DNA of 64,000 nucleotides. Origin: Nothopassalora personata (lineage: Eukaryota; Ascomycota; Dothideomycetes; Mycosphaerellales; Mycosphaerellaceae). Position numbers and translations under genes: made by a program. This document shows positions 44,040 to 55,991 of this stretch, in pieces. The DNA is taken from NCBI GenBank assembly GCA_033816765.1, contig CM066291.1, positions 124,001-188,000 on the forward strand, written 5' to 3'. Every line of letters starts with the position of its first letter. The first letter of the stretch is position 1. The notes under the pieces are model-generated. The model did not search any database, was not told where the DNA came from, and worked only from the letters and a program-made list of their open reading frames with translations.

Positions 44040-47000
44040 AAAGGGAGTTATATAACACTTAGGCTTACGTATCGACATTAAACACAGTTTTCTAGACACA
44101 AGCAATCGTTAACGGACATAAGACTAGTGTTATAATCGACTTAGGAGTAGCGGGGAATTTTATCTCCGAGTCTTTCATAAGAAGAAACGGGTTAGCTACC
44201 CTAAAGAAGAAATAGGGTTACGAGTTAATCGCGGTAAACGGATCATCGTTACCTAGCGTAGAATAGGAGACGATACCATTGCCACTAGCTATCTAATAGT
44301 ACTACGAGAATATTACCTTAGATGTTACTAATATAGCTAGTCATAACATAGTATTAGGTATGCCTTAGTTAAGAAAGCACAATCTAGTAATCGACTAGAG
44401 AAGAGGAGTACTTACATTTAGGGAATGCAATTGCGTTATCGACATTTAGCCTACGCAGTAGTAGCGTTCACTAGTAGATAAGGTAAGGAAATAGCTAAAC
44501 GAGATACAGCTTACGCCGAATAGAAGGATAGAAGAACTACCTTCGACCGGGACAGATACTAGCGTAGGGCCGCCGGGTTACGAAGTTACTATAAGTAATA
44601 GAAGTAATGTACTATCGAAGAATACTAACATCTTAGAGTTAAGTATTCCTAAGGAGTATCGCAAGTGGTCGCGACTCTTTAAAGAGGAGAGAGGCAAAAC
44701 CGCCTTACCTAAGTACCGCCTATAGGATCATAAGATCAACATTTAGCTAGGGAAAGAGCCTCTATAGGGACCCCTATACTAAATGTCTAAGAAAGAGCTA
44801 TAGACCCTACGAGAATAGCTAAAGGAGAAGCTAGCTAAAGGATGGATAAGAAGATCTACCTTAAGTGTAGGAACTCTATGCATGTTCGTTCTAAAAGTAA
44901 ACGGGAAGTTACGACTCGTACAAGACTATAGGAAGTTAAACGAGATTACGATTAAGAACCGATACCCGCTACCTAACATCGAAGAAGCATAAGACAGATT
45001 AACCGGATCGGACTAGTACACGAAGATTGACCTACGAGACGCCTTCTACGCTATACCGATAGTAGAAGGAGAAGAATGGAAAACCGCTTTTAGAATAAGA
45101 TACGGACTCTACGAATTCTTAGTTATGCTAATAGGATTAACTAACGTACCCGCATCCTGCTAGGACCTTGTTAACGAAACACTTAGAGACCTACTCGACG
45201 TATGCGTTATCGCCTACATAGACGACATACTAGTCTACACGAAAGGATCCCTATAGAAGTATATAAGACAAGTCTAGGATGTCTTCGAACGACTCACGCA
45301 ATTAGGATTCAAGACGGTACCCGAGAAATGCGAATTCCATAAGAAAGAAGTTAAATTCCTAGGCTTTATCATTAGTACTATAGGGATAATAATCGACCCT
45401 ACGAAGATACAGTCAATTAGAGAGTAGCTAGAACCGAAAACAGTTAAGGACGTATAATCATTCCTTAGACTAACGAACTATAACCGGAAATTCATTAAGG
45501 ACTATTTAAAGATAGCAGCACTAATAACGATGCTTATAAGAAAGGACGTTACTTGGAAATAGGGAAAGGAACAGATTGAAGCATTTAAGAAACTTAAGGA
45601 ATAATGCGCTTTAGCCCCTACGCTTCGACTATTCGATAGTAGTAAGGAAGTCTACATCGAGACCGATACGTCTAATATAGTAATAGGCGCGTGTTTAACA
45701 TAGATACACGATAGGTAGAGACACCTAGTAGCCTATTACTCCCGGAAAATGACCATAGCGGAACAGAACTACGACATCTATAATAAAGAGCTTCTAGCTA
45801 TTGTTACTGCTATGCAACATTAGAGAGTATATGTCGAGGGCCTACCGAAGTTAACGATTCTTTCTAACTATAAGAATCTTACGTACTTTACGACGACGAA
45901 AGAACTTACTCGAAGGCAAGCCCGCTAGTCGGAGCTACTAGGATAGTATAAGTTCGAGATTAAATATACTCTAGGACAAGAGAATGGCCGCGCCGACGCG
46001 CTAAGCCGAAGAAGCGACTATATAAAAGGAAAAGAACTAGTGTAACATAAAATACTAAAGATAAACCCCGACGGAAGTCTTAGTGCTAATACAAGAGAAT
46101 TTAATAACATCGTACGGATATTAGACGATAGGGACGAACAATTCCCTATATCGTAAGGAAAATACTAGGTACTAAAGGATCGAGAAGAAGAATGCATACG
46201 ACAACATTACGACGGACTAACTTATAGGCACCCTAGAACTTTAAAAACAATAGACCTAATACAGCGCAGTTTCTCATTTCTATAAATGAGACTTAAGGTG
46301 TTACGCTATATTAAACAATGCGTACACTGCTAACGGAATAAGGCTGCGAGACATGTAAGATACGGTTACCTACAGTTTAGGACACTACCGACGAAGCCAT
46401 AGGACGAAGTTACAATAGACTTTATTACGAAACTCCTACTGTTAAGAGACTAGGTTACGAAACAACTATACAACATAATACTAGTTATAGTTAATAGACT
46501 TATAAAATACGTATACTTCATTCCTGCATCGGAAACATACAATGTAGAGCAGCTCGGATACCTCGTACTAGATAGACTTATCCGATACTATAGATTTCCC
46601 TAAGCGTTTATAATAGATAGAGATAAGCTATTTACATTAAATTACTAGAAAACGCTTATAGGAACGATCGGAATTAAACATAAGCTATTAATAGTATATT
46701 ATCCGGAGATAGACGAATAAACCGAAAGGATAAACTAAACGCTAGAACAATACCTACGATACTACATTAACTATGTATAAGACAACTAGGTTTCATTACT
46801 ACTAATGGCGTAGATTGTACTAAATAACTATAAATTAGAGACAACTTTAACGACACTATTCTATGCGAACTTTAGTAAAGATCCTAACCTACTCGGAACA
46901 CCTAGATACTATCTATAGGCCGAAAGAGTAATCGTAACAATAGATACTCTTAAGGAAGTGTATAAAGAAACACGTAAGGCGATCGAAGATGTATAATAAA

Positions 47001-47430
47001 AACTGTCTTAATAACAGTAAGACATAAGAAAAATAGCACCTCTACTAAAAGAGGGGGATAAGGTCTATCTCCTTATAAAAAACTTAAGAATAAGAAGATA
47101 GACTAAGAAACTAGATTATGTTAAGGTCGGACTATTTTCTATCGATAAAGTTATAGGACTAGTTAACTACCGCCTACGACTACCCCCCGACGTTAAAATC
47201 TACCTAGTCTTCTATATCTCTAAGTTAGAACCCGCGGACGCTAAAACACCTTACTAAGAAAGCTTCTATTTCGAGCTAGAAGTAGAAAAAGAATTCGAAG
47301 TTAAAAAAATCCTAGATAAAAAAGGTTAGCGATACCTTATTAAGTAGAAAGGATACAACGGATTAGAAAATACCTAGGAACTAAAACAATACCTACGAAA
47401 CTATTAGTAAAAAATCTAATAATACTAAAA
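44040..47430 (+). pseudogene. pol of Gypsy B2 (protease, RT, RNase H, integrase, chromodomain), RIP-broken
   Basis: Motifs in order: protease-like VIIDLGVAGNFIS (about 44130; DSGA expected), RT with RYPLPNIEEA and [13 protein letters not shown] (about 44960-45060) and the catalytic YIDDILVY (about 45214), RNase H start VYIETDTSN (about 45650), integrase zinc-finger part HC ... RNKAARHVRYG (about 46325), and chromodomain KEFEVKKILDKKG ... LIK*KGYNGLENT (about 47290-47400). All stops are TAG or TAA. Confidence 0.87.
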
Positions 47431-47467
47431 ATAGGTCCGCCGATATAACCTATAATAATAGATCTCT

Positions 47468-47555
47468 CGGCTAACGAGCGACTAGGGTAGGAATCGAACC
47501 TACGACCTTAAGAGTTTAGATAGCTTACGCTCTACTACGAAGCTACCTAGCCAAT
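47468..47555 (-). other. tRNA-like sequence (tRNA-Lys-like) in Gypsy B2
   Basis: The minus strand reads GGCTAGGTAGCTTCGTAG... to GGTTCGATTCCTACCCTAG. The 7-bp acceptor stem (GGCTAGG with CCTAGTC, one G-T), T-arm (GTAGG TTCGATT CCTAC) and A and B boxes are all present, and CTCTTAA occurs as in a Lys anticodon loop. The anticodon stem does not fold normally. It lies between the end of pol and the antisense ORF. The same sequence is at 60549-60622 in B3. Confidence 0.6.
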
Positions 47556-47621
47556 TAATAGGAATAGGGACATAACTTATAAATAAATACTCTAATAAGT
47601 TTCTACCCCTAGGGACTCGCC

Positions 47622-48131
47622 CTAGGGCTCCGCCCTAGAAAGCGCTGCCTAGTCGTTTACGGGCATCTCTAGGATATCCGAGAAAGAAACTAGTAAAGGC
47701 GATACCTCTACCCCCGACGCCTACTTAAGAGACGCTAGCTCCTCGCGCGCGTCTTCCTCCTCGAGCTCCTCTAATTCCTTAGCGATAGCATCGTCGGTAC
47801 GACGCTTAGCTAAGCGTAGCTGTTTCCGAAGACGGATCTTACGTATCTTTAGCCGCACCTCCTCCTCTTTAATCCTCTTAAGCTCTACCTTAAGCTTATT
47901 GCGCGAATCGCGAAGACATTCCTACTCCGGACGAGAAAGATATACGTCGCAATCCTTATAGCCTTTTCGAATATAGGCCGAACACTTCCTAGACCGAGAA
48001 CCTACGATATACTTTACTACCGCGCCCGAGGATTAAGACTTCTAACAATTCGTATAAGGAGCTATTTTAATACTAGAGATTTTAGTATCTAGAGTAAGTC
48101 GTTAACGGCGTTTATAGGAGGAAGAAGACAT
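47622..48131 (-). pseudogene. Antisense accessory ORF of Gypsy B2, RIP-broken
   Basis: 510 bp, ATG at 48131, collinear with 12669-13178 and 59970-60479. It encodes the same cysteine-cluster plus coiled-coil protein as element C, broken by RIP stops. Confidence 0.82.
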
Positions 48132-48209
48132 AGTTAACTATTACTATAAGAAATAATAACGGCTTATAAAGCTTCGGGACGAAGCTAGGCTAAAAAGGGG
48201 ATAGTATTA

Positions 48210-48569
48210 CGGAATAATTCCTATAGACCCTAGAATTATAATAACGAGACAAGTACGTAACTTATCCTACCTAAGCGATTAGACTACTTATACTTAGACT
48301 AATTAGACTACTTATACTTAGACTAATTAGGCTACTTATACTTAGAATAATTAGACTAATTACCGAGATCTATAAATCTCCTTTATATTTAGGAACGCTA
48401 GAAACCCTTATAGTTCTAATACGTTTAACTTATGTTACTATCTTACTAATTGGAATATACTCTTACCCTAATTATTTATCTTCGCTTAGCTCGATTTAGC
48501 CTCTCTAAAGAATACCGCTACGTAACTTAACTTATCTCTCTTTTAAGACTAGCCCTAGAACGAGACATA
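48210..48569 (+). repeat. 3' LTR of Gypsy B2, with 24-bp tandem repeats
   Basis: It follows the polypurine tract AAAAAGGGGATAG and starts TATTACGGAATAATTCC. About three and a half copies of a 24-bp unit (GACTACTTATACTTAGACTA...) lie at about 48278-48360. The right part matches the 5' LTR. Confidence 0.75.
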
Positions 48570-48579
48570 ATATAAACAC

Positions 48580-50045
48580 CCTATCTTAGTATAATAAGGT
48601 CGAAGTAGTAGGACACCCGATAACGTCGATAACCTAGGTATAGAAATATAAGCTTAACTAAAACGTAGAACTCCTAAAATACAAGGCTCGGGTATACGCT
48701 TAAGGCGATTAAAAGGACGCTATAGGGGAAACCTACGTAGTAACCCTTTATATAAGACTCTTTAGGTATATAATAGCCCTAGTAGCCTATTTTAACCTTA
48801 AGACACTATAGATAGACGCCGTAAACGCGTTTCTTAATGCCCCTATACTATCGCTAGTATATATATACCCCTAAAGGATTTAAGAAGGAAGGAAAACTCC
48901 TCCTAAGGTGCTATAAAGCCCTTTACAGATTTAAGGAGTCCCCTCTACTATAGTATTTAGAGCTTAAAGACACCCTTAACGACCTCGGCCTATCTAAAGT
49001 TACGGACTATCTTTTTATTAATAGGGAATATTTAGTCCTAGTTTCCTTCTATATAGACAATATTTGCTTTCTTTAGCCCTTAAAATCTAAATTAAGAGCT
49101 AAGGAGCTTATTTAAAGATTAACTAATAAATACGAGATAAAGATAATAGGACCTATTAAATAGTTCTACGGGATTTATATTACCCGTAATCGTTAATAGC
49201 GGATTCTTAAGCTTAATTAGAAGGCCTATATCGAGAAGATTAGGCATCGCTACGGTATCTTAAGGCCGGAGAAGAGAATTAAAACCCCTCTACTAGTAGG
49301 TTATATCGGCCTTAGAAATAAACTTTAGGCTACTACGGAAGAAATTAACGTTTATAGGTCCTAAGTAGGATCGGTAAACTTTATAGTAGTAGAGACGCGC
49401 CCTAATATATTCTTTTTAGTCTCTCTTCTTTCTTAGCACCTAACTAACCCTATAAAGGAGGCTCTTAGGGTAGTAAGACACTTAATTTAATACCTTCTCT
49501 ATACTACGGATTATTCGATTAAGTACTACGGCCTACCTAAACCTTCGGACTTAATACTACTAGAATTCTATAGGGCCTTAGATGCCTTATTTACTAACGA
49601 TAAGGAAACTTGTAGATTAAGTAAGGCCTTTGTCTTTTTCCTTTTTAAGGGGATTATCGACTAGAGAGCGGTTAAGTAGGGAATAGTTACGAAATTAAGT
49701 ACTAAATTAGAGCTATATACCCTTAGTTACGCCGCCTTAGAGGTCGTATAGTAGGAGAGGCTTTTTAGTATAGTTACCCTTAAATTAGAGAATTGGATAC
49801 TACTATACTATAATAACTAGTAGACTATAAGGATTGTTAAGGCCCTAAATAGTAGAATTAATACTAAGATAAGGTATATAGACGTCTAATAATACTAGCT
49901 TAGGGAACAGTACTAAGTAGGGCGCCTTAAAATTAGCTAGATAAGGGTATAGGAGATAGCCGCGGACGGTCTAACTAAGGTCCTAACTCCTTAATAGCAC
50001 TAGCGGTTTGTTAATTACCTTAATTTAGGAGATTAGTAAATAGGT
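48580..50045 (+). pseudogene. pol fragment of Copia 2 (RT and RNase H), RIP-broken
   Basis: It starts mid-pol. It reads LRYIIALVAYFNLKTL-like and DAVNAFLNAPIL (about 48750-48850), then FYIDNICFL (about 49053), where the catalytic box has Asn for Asp. It ends with the classic Copia C terminus ADGLTKVLTP (about 49959). Gag, protease and integrase are missing, so the left end is truncated against B2. Confidence 0.82.
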
Positions 50046-50272
50046 ATACCCTCGCTTTAATAGCTAGGGGGTACTATCTTTACTTTACTTCTAAAATAAA
50101 CACTTGTAGTTTATTTAGTTAGGGGCTAAGGATACCCTACCTTTACGATTAGAGAGGACTAAAGGACTTCTAAGAATAAGATAAGGCCTATAACTCGTAG
50201 TAAAGCTTACCTAACGGTTATACGCACTTATAATGTAATAACCTTATATACTTAGCGCGAATATAGCCTATA

Positions 50273-51268
50273 TCTAACTTCTTAATCCTTCTAGTAACCC
50301 TCTCTTTTATAATCTACTTCGTACCGCCGTTAATCTCCTTACTAGGTAGCTCCCTTAGCTTAGTTAGTTACCCTTTAACTACTACCTTAGGGTACGACTA
50401 TATCCTAGAATACTAGAACATAAGTATTAGAACTCTTAAAATAGAGCCTATTTTAGAAGTTAAGACACCTACACTACTCGATTTAGGTCTAGCCGAGCCT
50501 AAGAACGCGCTACCGCTACTAACTATACTAGAAGAGGTACCCTTAAACCCTAGAAATAAGTCTACTATATCTATCGAAGAGTTCTAACAACTCCTTAAGG
50601 CGAGCTAGGAGATAGGCTACGGATCCGATACTAAGCCGATTAGTAGCCTAAGAAAGAAGTACGGGGTAAGAAGACTTCTATAAGAGAGGTATTAGAGGAG
50701 AAGCAAAAGGCTTAGAATAAGGCGTATAAGGACTCTAAGTAGAAGAGCTAACTCTAAAACTACGTCTATAGGTTACTTAGGACCCTCGCTAAAGGACGAA
50801 CATCTCGCCTCCCTAAATTTAACCTTAGAGAGAAAACTAAAAGCTTTTAAGCCTATCCTTAGACTTATTAAGCAATTCTTAGGCATCCGCGGCGACCTTA
50901 GTTACGATTCTAAGGTAGAAATTAATAAGTAGTCCCTAGATTAGTATAAGAGTACTACTCTAGGAACTAAGGACTATATACCTACCTATAACATTAATAA
51001 CCTTACTAAGCTACTTCAGGGTATTTAATAGAGTATAATTAAGTCTATTCTAAAGTAGGGAATAGCCTCTAAGAAGAGAGAGGCACTCTAAGACGAAGAG
51101 ACTAATAAAGAGGAAACCCCGAAGAAGAAAATAAAGGGTACTATTACTAGTTAGGAGGGAGTTATCGAGGACCTTATCTATAAAGTTAAGGGTAATATAA
51201 ACAAGGTTATAAAGGATATAAAGGTCCTTAGCGCTAAGATTACTCTACTTAGTTCCTATATAGAGTAA
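50273..51268 (+). pseudogene. Extra 3' ORF of Copia 2, RIP-broken, unknown
   Basis: One frame stays readable for 1 kb after pol, broken only by TAG and TAA. It begins with a hydrophobic stretch (ILLVTLSFIIYFVPPLISLL, about 50290-50350) that could be a membrane or signal segment. The middle is hydrophilic (LEVKTPTLLDLGLAEPKNAL), and the end has coiled-coil character (IEDLIYKVKGNINKVIKDIK). It stops directly before the polypurine tract and LTR at 51274. It occupies the position where env-like genes lie in some LTR elements, but I see no env motif; it may equally be a captured host gene. Confidence 0.5.
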
Positions 51269-51273
51269 GGGGG

Positions 51274-51480
51274 TGTATAAAGCGCTAGGATAATATATAG
51301 ATAGTAGGTTTTAAGGGTAATTTAACCTAATTAAGTATAGTAGTTACTTGTCTTTAGGAAATAAGATTAGATACCTAAATTATAGGGATTAAGGGCTTCT
51401 TATTAAAAGAAGACTTACATAAGCACCTTAAGGGTGCTACTACTTATAATAAACATGGTTTTTATACCCTAATTTCTAGA
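51274..51480 (+). repeat. Probable 3' LTR of Copia 2
   Basis: It follows the polypurine tract GTAAGGGGG and begins TGTATAAAGCGC. The right end near 51,480, where normal composition returns, is approximate. Confidence 0.45.
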
Positions 51481-51757
51481 CTTAATACCCTCGTTCCAAA
51501 CTTCCATCTCTACTAGTTTCACACTTCGCGTGGCTCCCCCGCTTGTAAATAGAACTAGACTTCGGAGGCGGCTGGCCACGTGGAGTCATCCGTCCGGTCG
51601 GGTTTGTGGCTTGCGTAGATCGCTCGAGAGCCAGCTGCAAACGGCAAGACCCCTGCACCACTCAGCTGATGTCTGAAACCGGAAAGGTCCAAGAAAGATG
51701 CCAAGACCTTGGATGCATTATCACGGTGCATGAAGCGCTATCTGAGTAATCTGAACA

Positions 51758-52075
51758 TCAGCGTTCGCAGGGAAGCGTGCGTCTTGAGCAGACCGCGGTG
51801 TGTCTAGTAGCAGGGACAGCGACATGATGGTGAGGTACTCGATGCCCAAAGCGTCTCCTGAAAGTCCCTACGAAGGCGTTCACTGGCTTCCGGGTGTTAA
51901 ACAGATCGCGCTGAATGCGGCGGCTTGGAAAACGAGGTGAGGGCGAGTCGCTGGATGCCCGAAGCGCTTCCCGAAAGATCTCGTGGAGGCGTTCATTGAG
52001 GCCTTCATAGGCTGAACCGACCGCGTTAGATATAGTGGCGAGGACAGCGAGGAGAACTTGAGTTGCTTGGTGCAT
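51758..52075 (-). CDS. Hypothetical small secreted protein, uncertain
   Basis: 105 residues, ATG at 52075. The N terminus MHQATQVLLAVLATISNAVGSA looks like a signal peptide. The rest is Arg-rich with few cysteines. The DNA contains a diverged internal repeat of about 120 bp (around 51845-51925 and 51955-52040), so GLNERLHEIFREALRAS and PVNAFVGTFRRRFGHR are related segments. No known family. It may be a true small secreted protein or part of the decayed repeat array further right. Confidence 0.35.
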   Translation of the reverse strand: MHQATQVLLAVLATISNAVGSAYEGLNERLHEIFREALRASSDSPSPRFPSRRIQRDLFNTRKPVNAFVGTFRRRFGHRVPHHHVAVPATRHTAVCSRRTLPCER

Positions 52076-52506
52076 GAAGCGCTTTGAGAGTGAATCTCAC
52101 CATGGAACACGCTTCTGCATAGTCTTGATGAGCTCGCAACGACTTGAGGGACCAACTGGTGGGGCGGGGATGGTACGCGTCGCTTTGGTCTGCTCCAACG
52201 GAGAAGGCAACGTTCGCGGGCATTACACGGACAAACAGGGAGAGTATCAACAGACGAGTCCGTTAGAAAGAGTCACGCACGAAGAGAAACAAGTCACGAT
52301 GAGATGAGATGAGAAGAGACCGTGTGGTGTGGTGGTTACATTTCATGGCTATTATTGCCTCATGGTGATCTTGTGATCACTGCTCGCTCTGGAGCATTGG
52401 TCGTGGACCTCTGTTCGCACGGTCTGTCATAGTATGTGAAGGCTCGGTGGTTGCTGTAGACAGTGGTCAATAGGCGTACGTGATAAGCAGCGCAGGGTGC
52501 CTTACC

Positions 52507-52931
52507 TTAGGCAAAGGACCAGGCAACGTCAGCGACGCCCTGGGCGAGGGAGCAGCCAAACTTGACGAAGGTGTTTGGGAGGACTTCAGCGTTGCCGGGA
52601 GCACAGCCGCCTGGCTGCTTGTCGCGAATCACGCCCTGGACGGTGACGCCGTTGCTCACCATGTTGATGGTGCGGCCGCAGAGAGGGTCGCTGTTCGGGT
52701 TGGCGGATGTCCAGAGGCACTCCGAGACGGCGACGTCGTTACCCCCAAGGGCGGTGCCGCAGGCGCCGACACCTGGGCTGTCGGAGTTTTGGAAGCTGAG
52801 GCGGCCGGCACCTTGGCTGTGGCACATGTCAGCAACTTGAGGTGAACGAATGGAGGTGAGGTAACATACCGCTTGGTGACGGCGGCAGAGGCGAGGCCAG
52901 CCATGGCGGTGATGATGAGCTTGAACTGCAT
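52507..52931 (-). CDS. Small secreted RlpA-like double-psi beta-barrel protein
   Basis: Two exons on the minus strand, 52931-52870 and 52816-52507, with a 53-bp intron (GTATGT...CACAG). The product is 123 residues. Signal peptide MQFKLIITAMAGLASAA is followed by a KR that would suit Kex2 cleavage. The mature part has GVGACGTALGGNDVAVSE, NPNSDPLCGRTINM, VTVQGVIRDKQPGGC and VADVAWSF, the double-psi beta-barrel (RlpA/barwin/expansin-like) pattern with conserved cysteines. Such small proteins bind or loosen plant or fungal cell-wall polymers, and some are effectors. The role here is inferred. A second member is at 55992-56420. Confidence 0.85.
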
Positions 52932-53559
52932 CCTGACTTGTGGTGGGTGGATCTGAGGGCAGTGTTGTTGTTGATTGAGTGATTGTTGCTGTTGGTGGTT
53001 GCTGTGGGAAGAGAGAGGTCCTTTGAGTGGCAAAGGAGTTCGGGTTGAGACTGAAGAGAGGAAATTACTTATGCTCGAGGGCAGAGGGCCTGTGCTGGAC
53101 CTTCACTGCTATCGGCAAAAGCACTGGTACATCAATTGCCGTCTATTCACTTCAATTATTGAGTTGTTACATCACAGCGGTAGCATCGTGAAGGGAGCTT
53201 GGACGCCCGTTGAGCAGGTGAAAGGGCAAGAGCGTGCTCAGCGTTCCAGGGCAGTAGCATGACTCGGGCCTACGACGACGTGCGACGATCGCAAAAGATG
53301 CTTGAGGCCCTTTGCACACTATGTGGCTACAGTCTATGACTCTACAGGTGTTGATACGAGGTCTGGTCGTGGAGATATAGATGTTGAGGGCAAAGCCGGT
53401 ATGTTCCTGAGGCAGCTTTGCGAAGCACGCTAAGCTCGCCGACAAGGGGCGAGCATCGCGGAGGCCTGAAGCTTGGGGCACAGCTTGACAGAGGTGACGG
53501 CCTGGGCAAGAGCGGCTTAGCCATGGCGGGAGGCTTGGGCGTGGCCAAGATGCCGGCAA
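52932..53559. other. Intergenic region, no clear gene
   Basis: Promoter side of the barrel-protein gene with CAACA-rich sequence near 52960-53000. Only short frames occur, none convincing. Confidence 0.4.
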
Positions 53560-55640
53560 GGATTACGAGAGTATTGCTACCGCGATGAGGACTGTGGGAG
53601 GAACTAGCATCTGTATTTTGTATCGAGCCTATCCACCGTCGATACCATATACTGCGTTACATGAGGCGCGTTGGAGCCAGCAGAAGGCCTCCGAACGACA
53701 CACGATGCTCTGAGCTAAGGGAGGAGCGCTGTCGTGAGGAACATCGGGAGGTCGAGCAGTATTAGTAGATGATCATTCACCGACCGCGAGACATCTTATG
53801 CCTTGAAATCAACTATTGCAACAGGAGAACATCGGGAAGACGCAAGGGACCGTACGGCTCTGAGAGCATTGCCACCACTGCCATGAGTCTCAGCAAAAGT
53901 TATAGAATCTGTACCATGGAGCGCTTCTATTCACCATCAGAGCATGTGCAGCGCAGTTAGAGTGGCATCACAGTAGAGCGAAGAGGGCATTCCACCATCA
54001 GCAAGCACGACTTAGGTTGCATGTGACACGACAGCAAGAGGAGGGCGTTGGAAAGCCGCATTGCACGGTAGGGCTCGAAGAGCATTGCCACGGTGATGAG
54101 TCTCAGCAAAGGCCGTACCATCTCTGCCATGCAAAGCGTCTATTCACCATCAGTAGCATGTGCAGTGCAGTGAGAGAGACTCTACAATGGGGCGGAGGCA
54201 GTTGATGTATGCAGCATGCATTTCAAGCACGAAGAGAACCGCGGGCAATGGGTGACTGGAGGCGGACTGTGTTCAATCCACTCGAGACTCCTTCATCGTC
54301 AGAAAGCAGATCCAGTGCTTTGAGATAGGCGTTGCGTTGGAAGCAACAGCATCCAGAAGCTGTACGATGCCATATGACCATAGTGATGGGGCTGAAGAGA
54401 ATGCCATCGAGAAAGCGGGCAACCTGCAGGTCATGCGGAAGCGCCGTTCAGCACTGGGGGACATGAGGAATGCGGCAAGAAAAACGTACAGGACGAGGTG
54501 GACCTTCAGAATACGTAGCATGGCCTGGCACGAAGAGCGCAACACTGTGCCCGTGGGTATCACGAGAAAGGATAATCTGGAGGTTACGTAGACACCTTAT
54601 TCACCATCTATGACCAAGTGGCGTGCGTTGGAAGCGATGTCACTGCAAGACGACAGAGTTCGGAAGAGGCAAGGCGCCATGGAAGCGTAGAGGCAACATC
54701 GTCGCCGCGAGCGTCGAGAGGACGAACAAGCCGAGAATCACGTAGAGATTCCATTAACCATCAGCAACCATGAGCGGTGCCTTGATGGAGACGCCACAGT
54801 AAGATAAAAGACGACGGAGGAGGACGCAAGATGCTTTGGAGTCGTGGGAGTAACATCACGGCGAGGAGAATACAGTTGGCCAGCAGCATCCTCAGCCTGC
54901 GGAGATTGTATTGATCATCCATGAGCATATGCTGTGCTCTGAGTGCCGATTGCATCAAGCTGACGGCTGTTCGAGTCGAAAGTCGCTCTCGAGATTTGCG
55001 CCGGCCGCGAGACCGCTGCGACGAGCAATACGGGGACAAAGAAGAGGTATAGCAATACGCCTTATAGCCGGTATGCGCCCTCGGCGAGCGAGCATTGTGC
55101 TACACCGGAGCATTCGGGATCCACAGAAGACCCGTGGAGGCCGCGGATGATGCTCGAGCTTTGCAAGAGCTGCGAGGCGGATGTGGCAACGGACAAGTAG
55201 AGGACGAAGGGTATTCGTGTCTCAAGGGCATCATCTAGCATCCATGGCCGTGTAATGAGCCGCAAGACAGCCACAACAGATACCGAAGGCTTGACAAGCC
55301 ATGAACACTGCACGAGGGATACCCGGGGCCCAAGACTGCTGCAGTGGGAGGCAGGGCGAGAAGCACTGAGAGGGTCGAAACATCATACAGGGATAAGGCG
55401 CCGTCGACCGATGTGTGCGATGTGACGAGAACCTCGTGACAGTATACCAGCGGTGCGCGGAAGCGATGAAAGCCACTGGCGAGTCCACAGGGCTGCGAGG
55501 AGGAAGGACAGAACTCGCGGTGATACAAGCACACGTGTTGCTCATAGCATCGTGTGTGTACGGAGATACTGCTCGGTGATGGCGATGATAAATTCTTGAG
55601 GGCATGATGGGCCACATACACACGAGAGGCTCGAGGATTA
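53560..55640 (-). repeat. Degenerate tandem array encoding hydrophobic mini-ORFs
   Basis: Repeated landmarks, in order: GAGAGCATTGCCAC-type (53563, 53861, 54077), TTCACCATCAG-type (53930, 54145, 54599, 54754) and ATCCATGAGCAT-type (54914, 55238), at irregular spacing of about 150-300 bp. The best pair, 53861-53965 and 54077-54180, is clearly homologous. On the minus strand each unit has a short hydrophobic peptide, for example PLLRLITVAMLFEP, LVPPTVLIAVAILS, RLRMLLANCILLAVMLL and ILKVHLVLYVFLAAFLM. No unit looks like a complete standard gene. Repeat limits are approximate. Confidence 0.5.
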
Positions 55641-55991
55641 GCGAAGAGCATCCTCGAACAGGAACTTTGCCACCATGAAAAAGCGTGGACTGGTGTCAAT
55701 GCAAAGCCTATAAGCCTCGGAAGCCTGTCGGCTCGGTGGAAGACTTCTTTCATGAAGATAGAGCGAGAGGAGGCCGAAAAAGAAACTGATAGCGAAGCGG
55801 GAGAACGTCAAGAGAGGAAGCAAGTTCAAGTCTCTTTGAATGCGTTGTGGTATCCGTCCTTCCAGCGCCTCTTTCGATTGCCTGTCGATGTCGGGTTCTG
55901 CAGTGGCCATGCCGATGTAGCCTCCTCTGTACTCTCTATGCTCATTTCGATGTCTTCGTATGCCTAAAGGCGCGGCCATACTTCCAACGCT

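Larger units (their letters stand above)
41599..48569 (+). mobile_element. Gypsy chromovirus B2, full length, RIP-mutated
   Basis: Order on the plus strand: 5' LTR, gag with knuckle, protease, reverse transcriptase, RNase H, integrase, chromodomain, tRNA-like sequence, antisense ORF, polypurine tract, 3' LTR. This is the best-preserved architecture of the B type. The two LTRs share their right part but differ in U3, so the element may be a recombinant. No target duplication is seen. Confidence 0.85.

Noticed and set aside
47468..47555. Functional tRNA-Lys gene
   Set aside because: The anticodon stem does not pair in the normal way and the copy lies in RIP-mutated transposon DNA; called tRNA-like only.
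50273..51268. Calling the extra Copia ORF an envelope gene
   Set aside because: Only a hydrophobic segment and a coiled coil are visible; no fusion, cleavage or cysteine pattern supports it.
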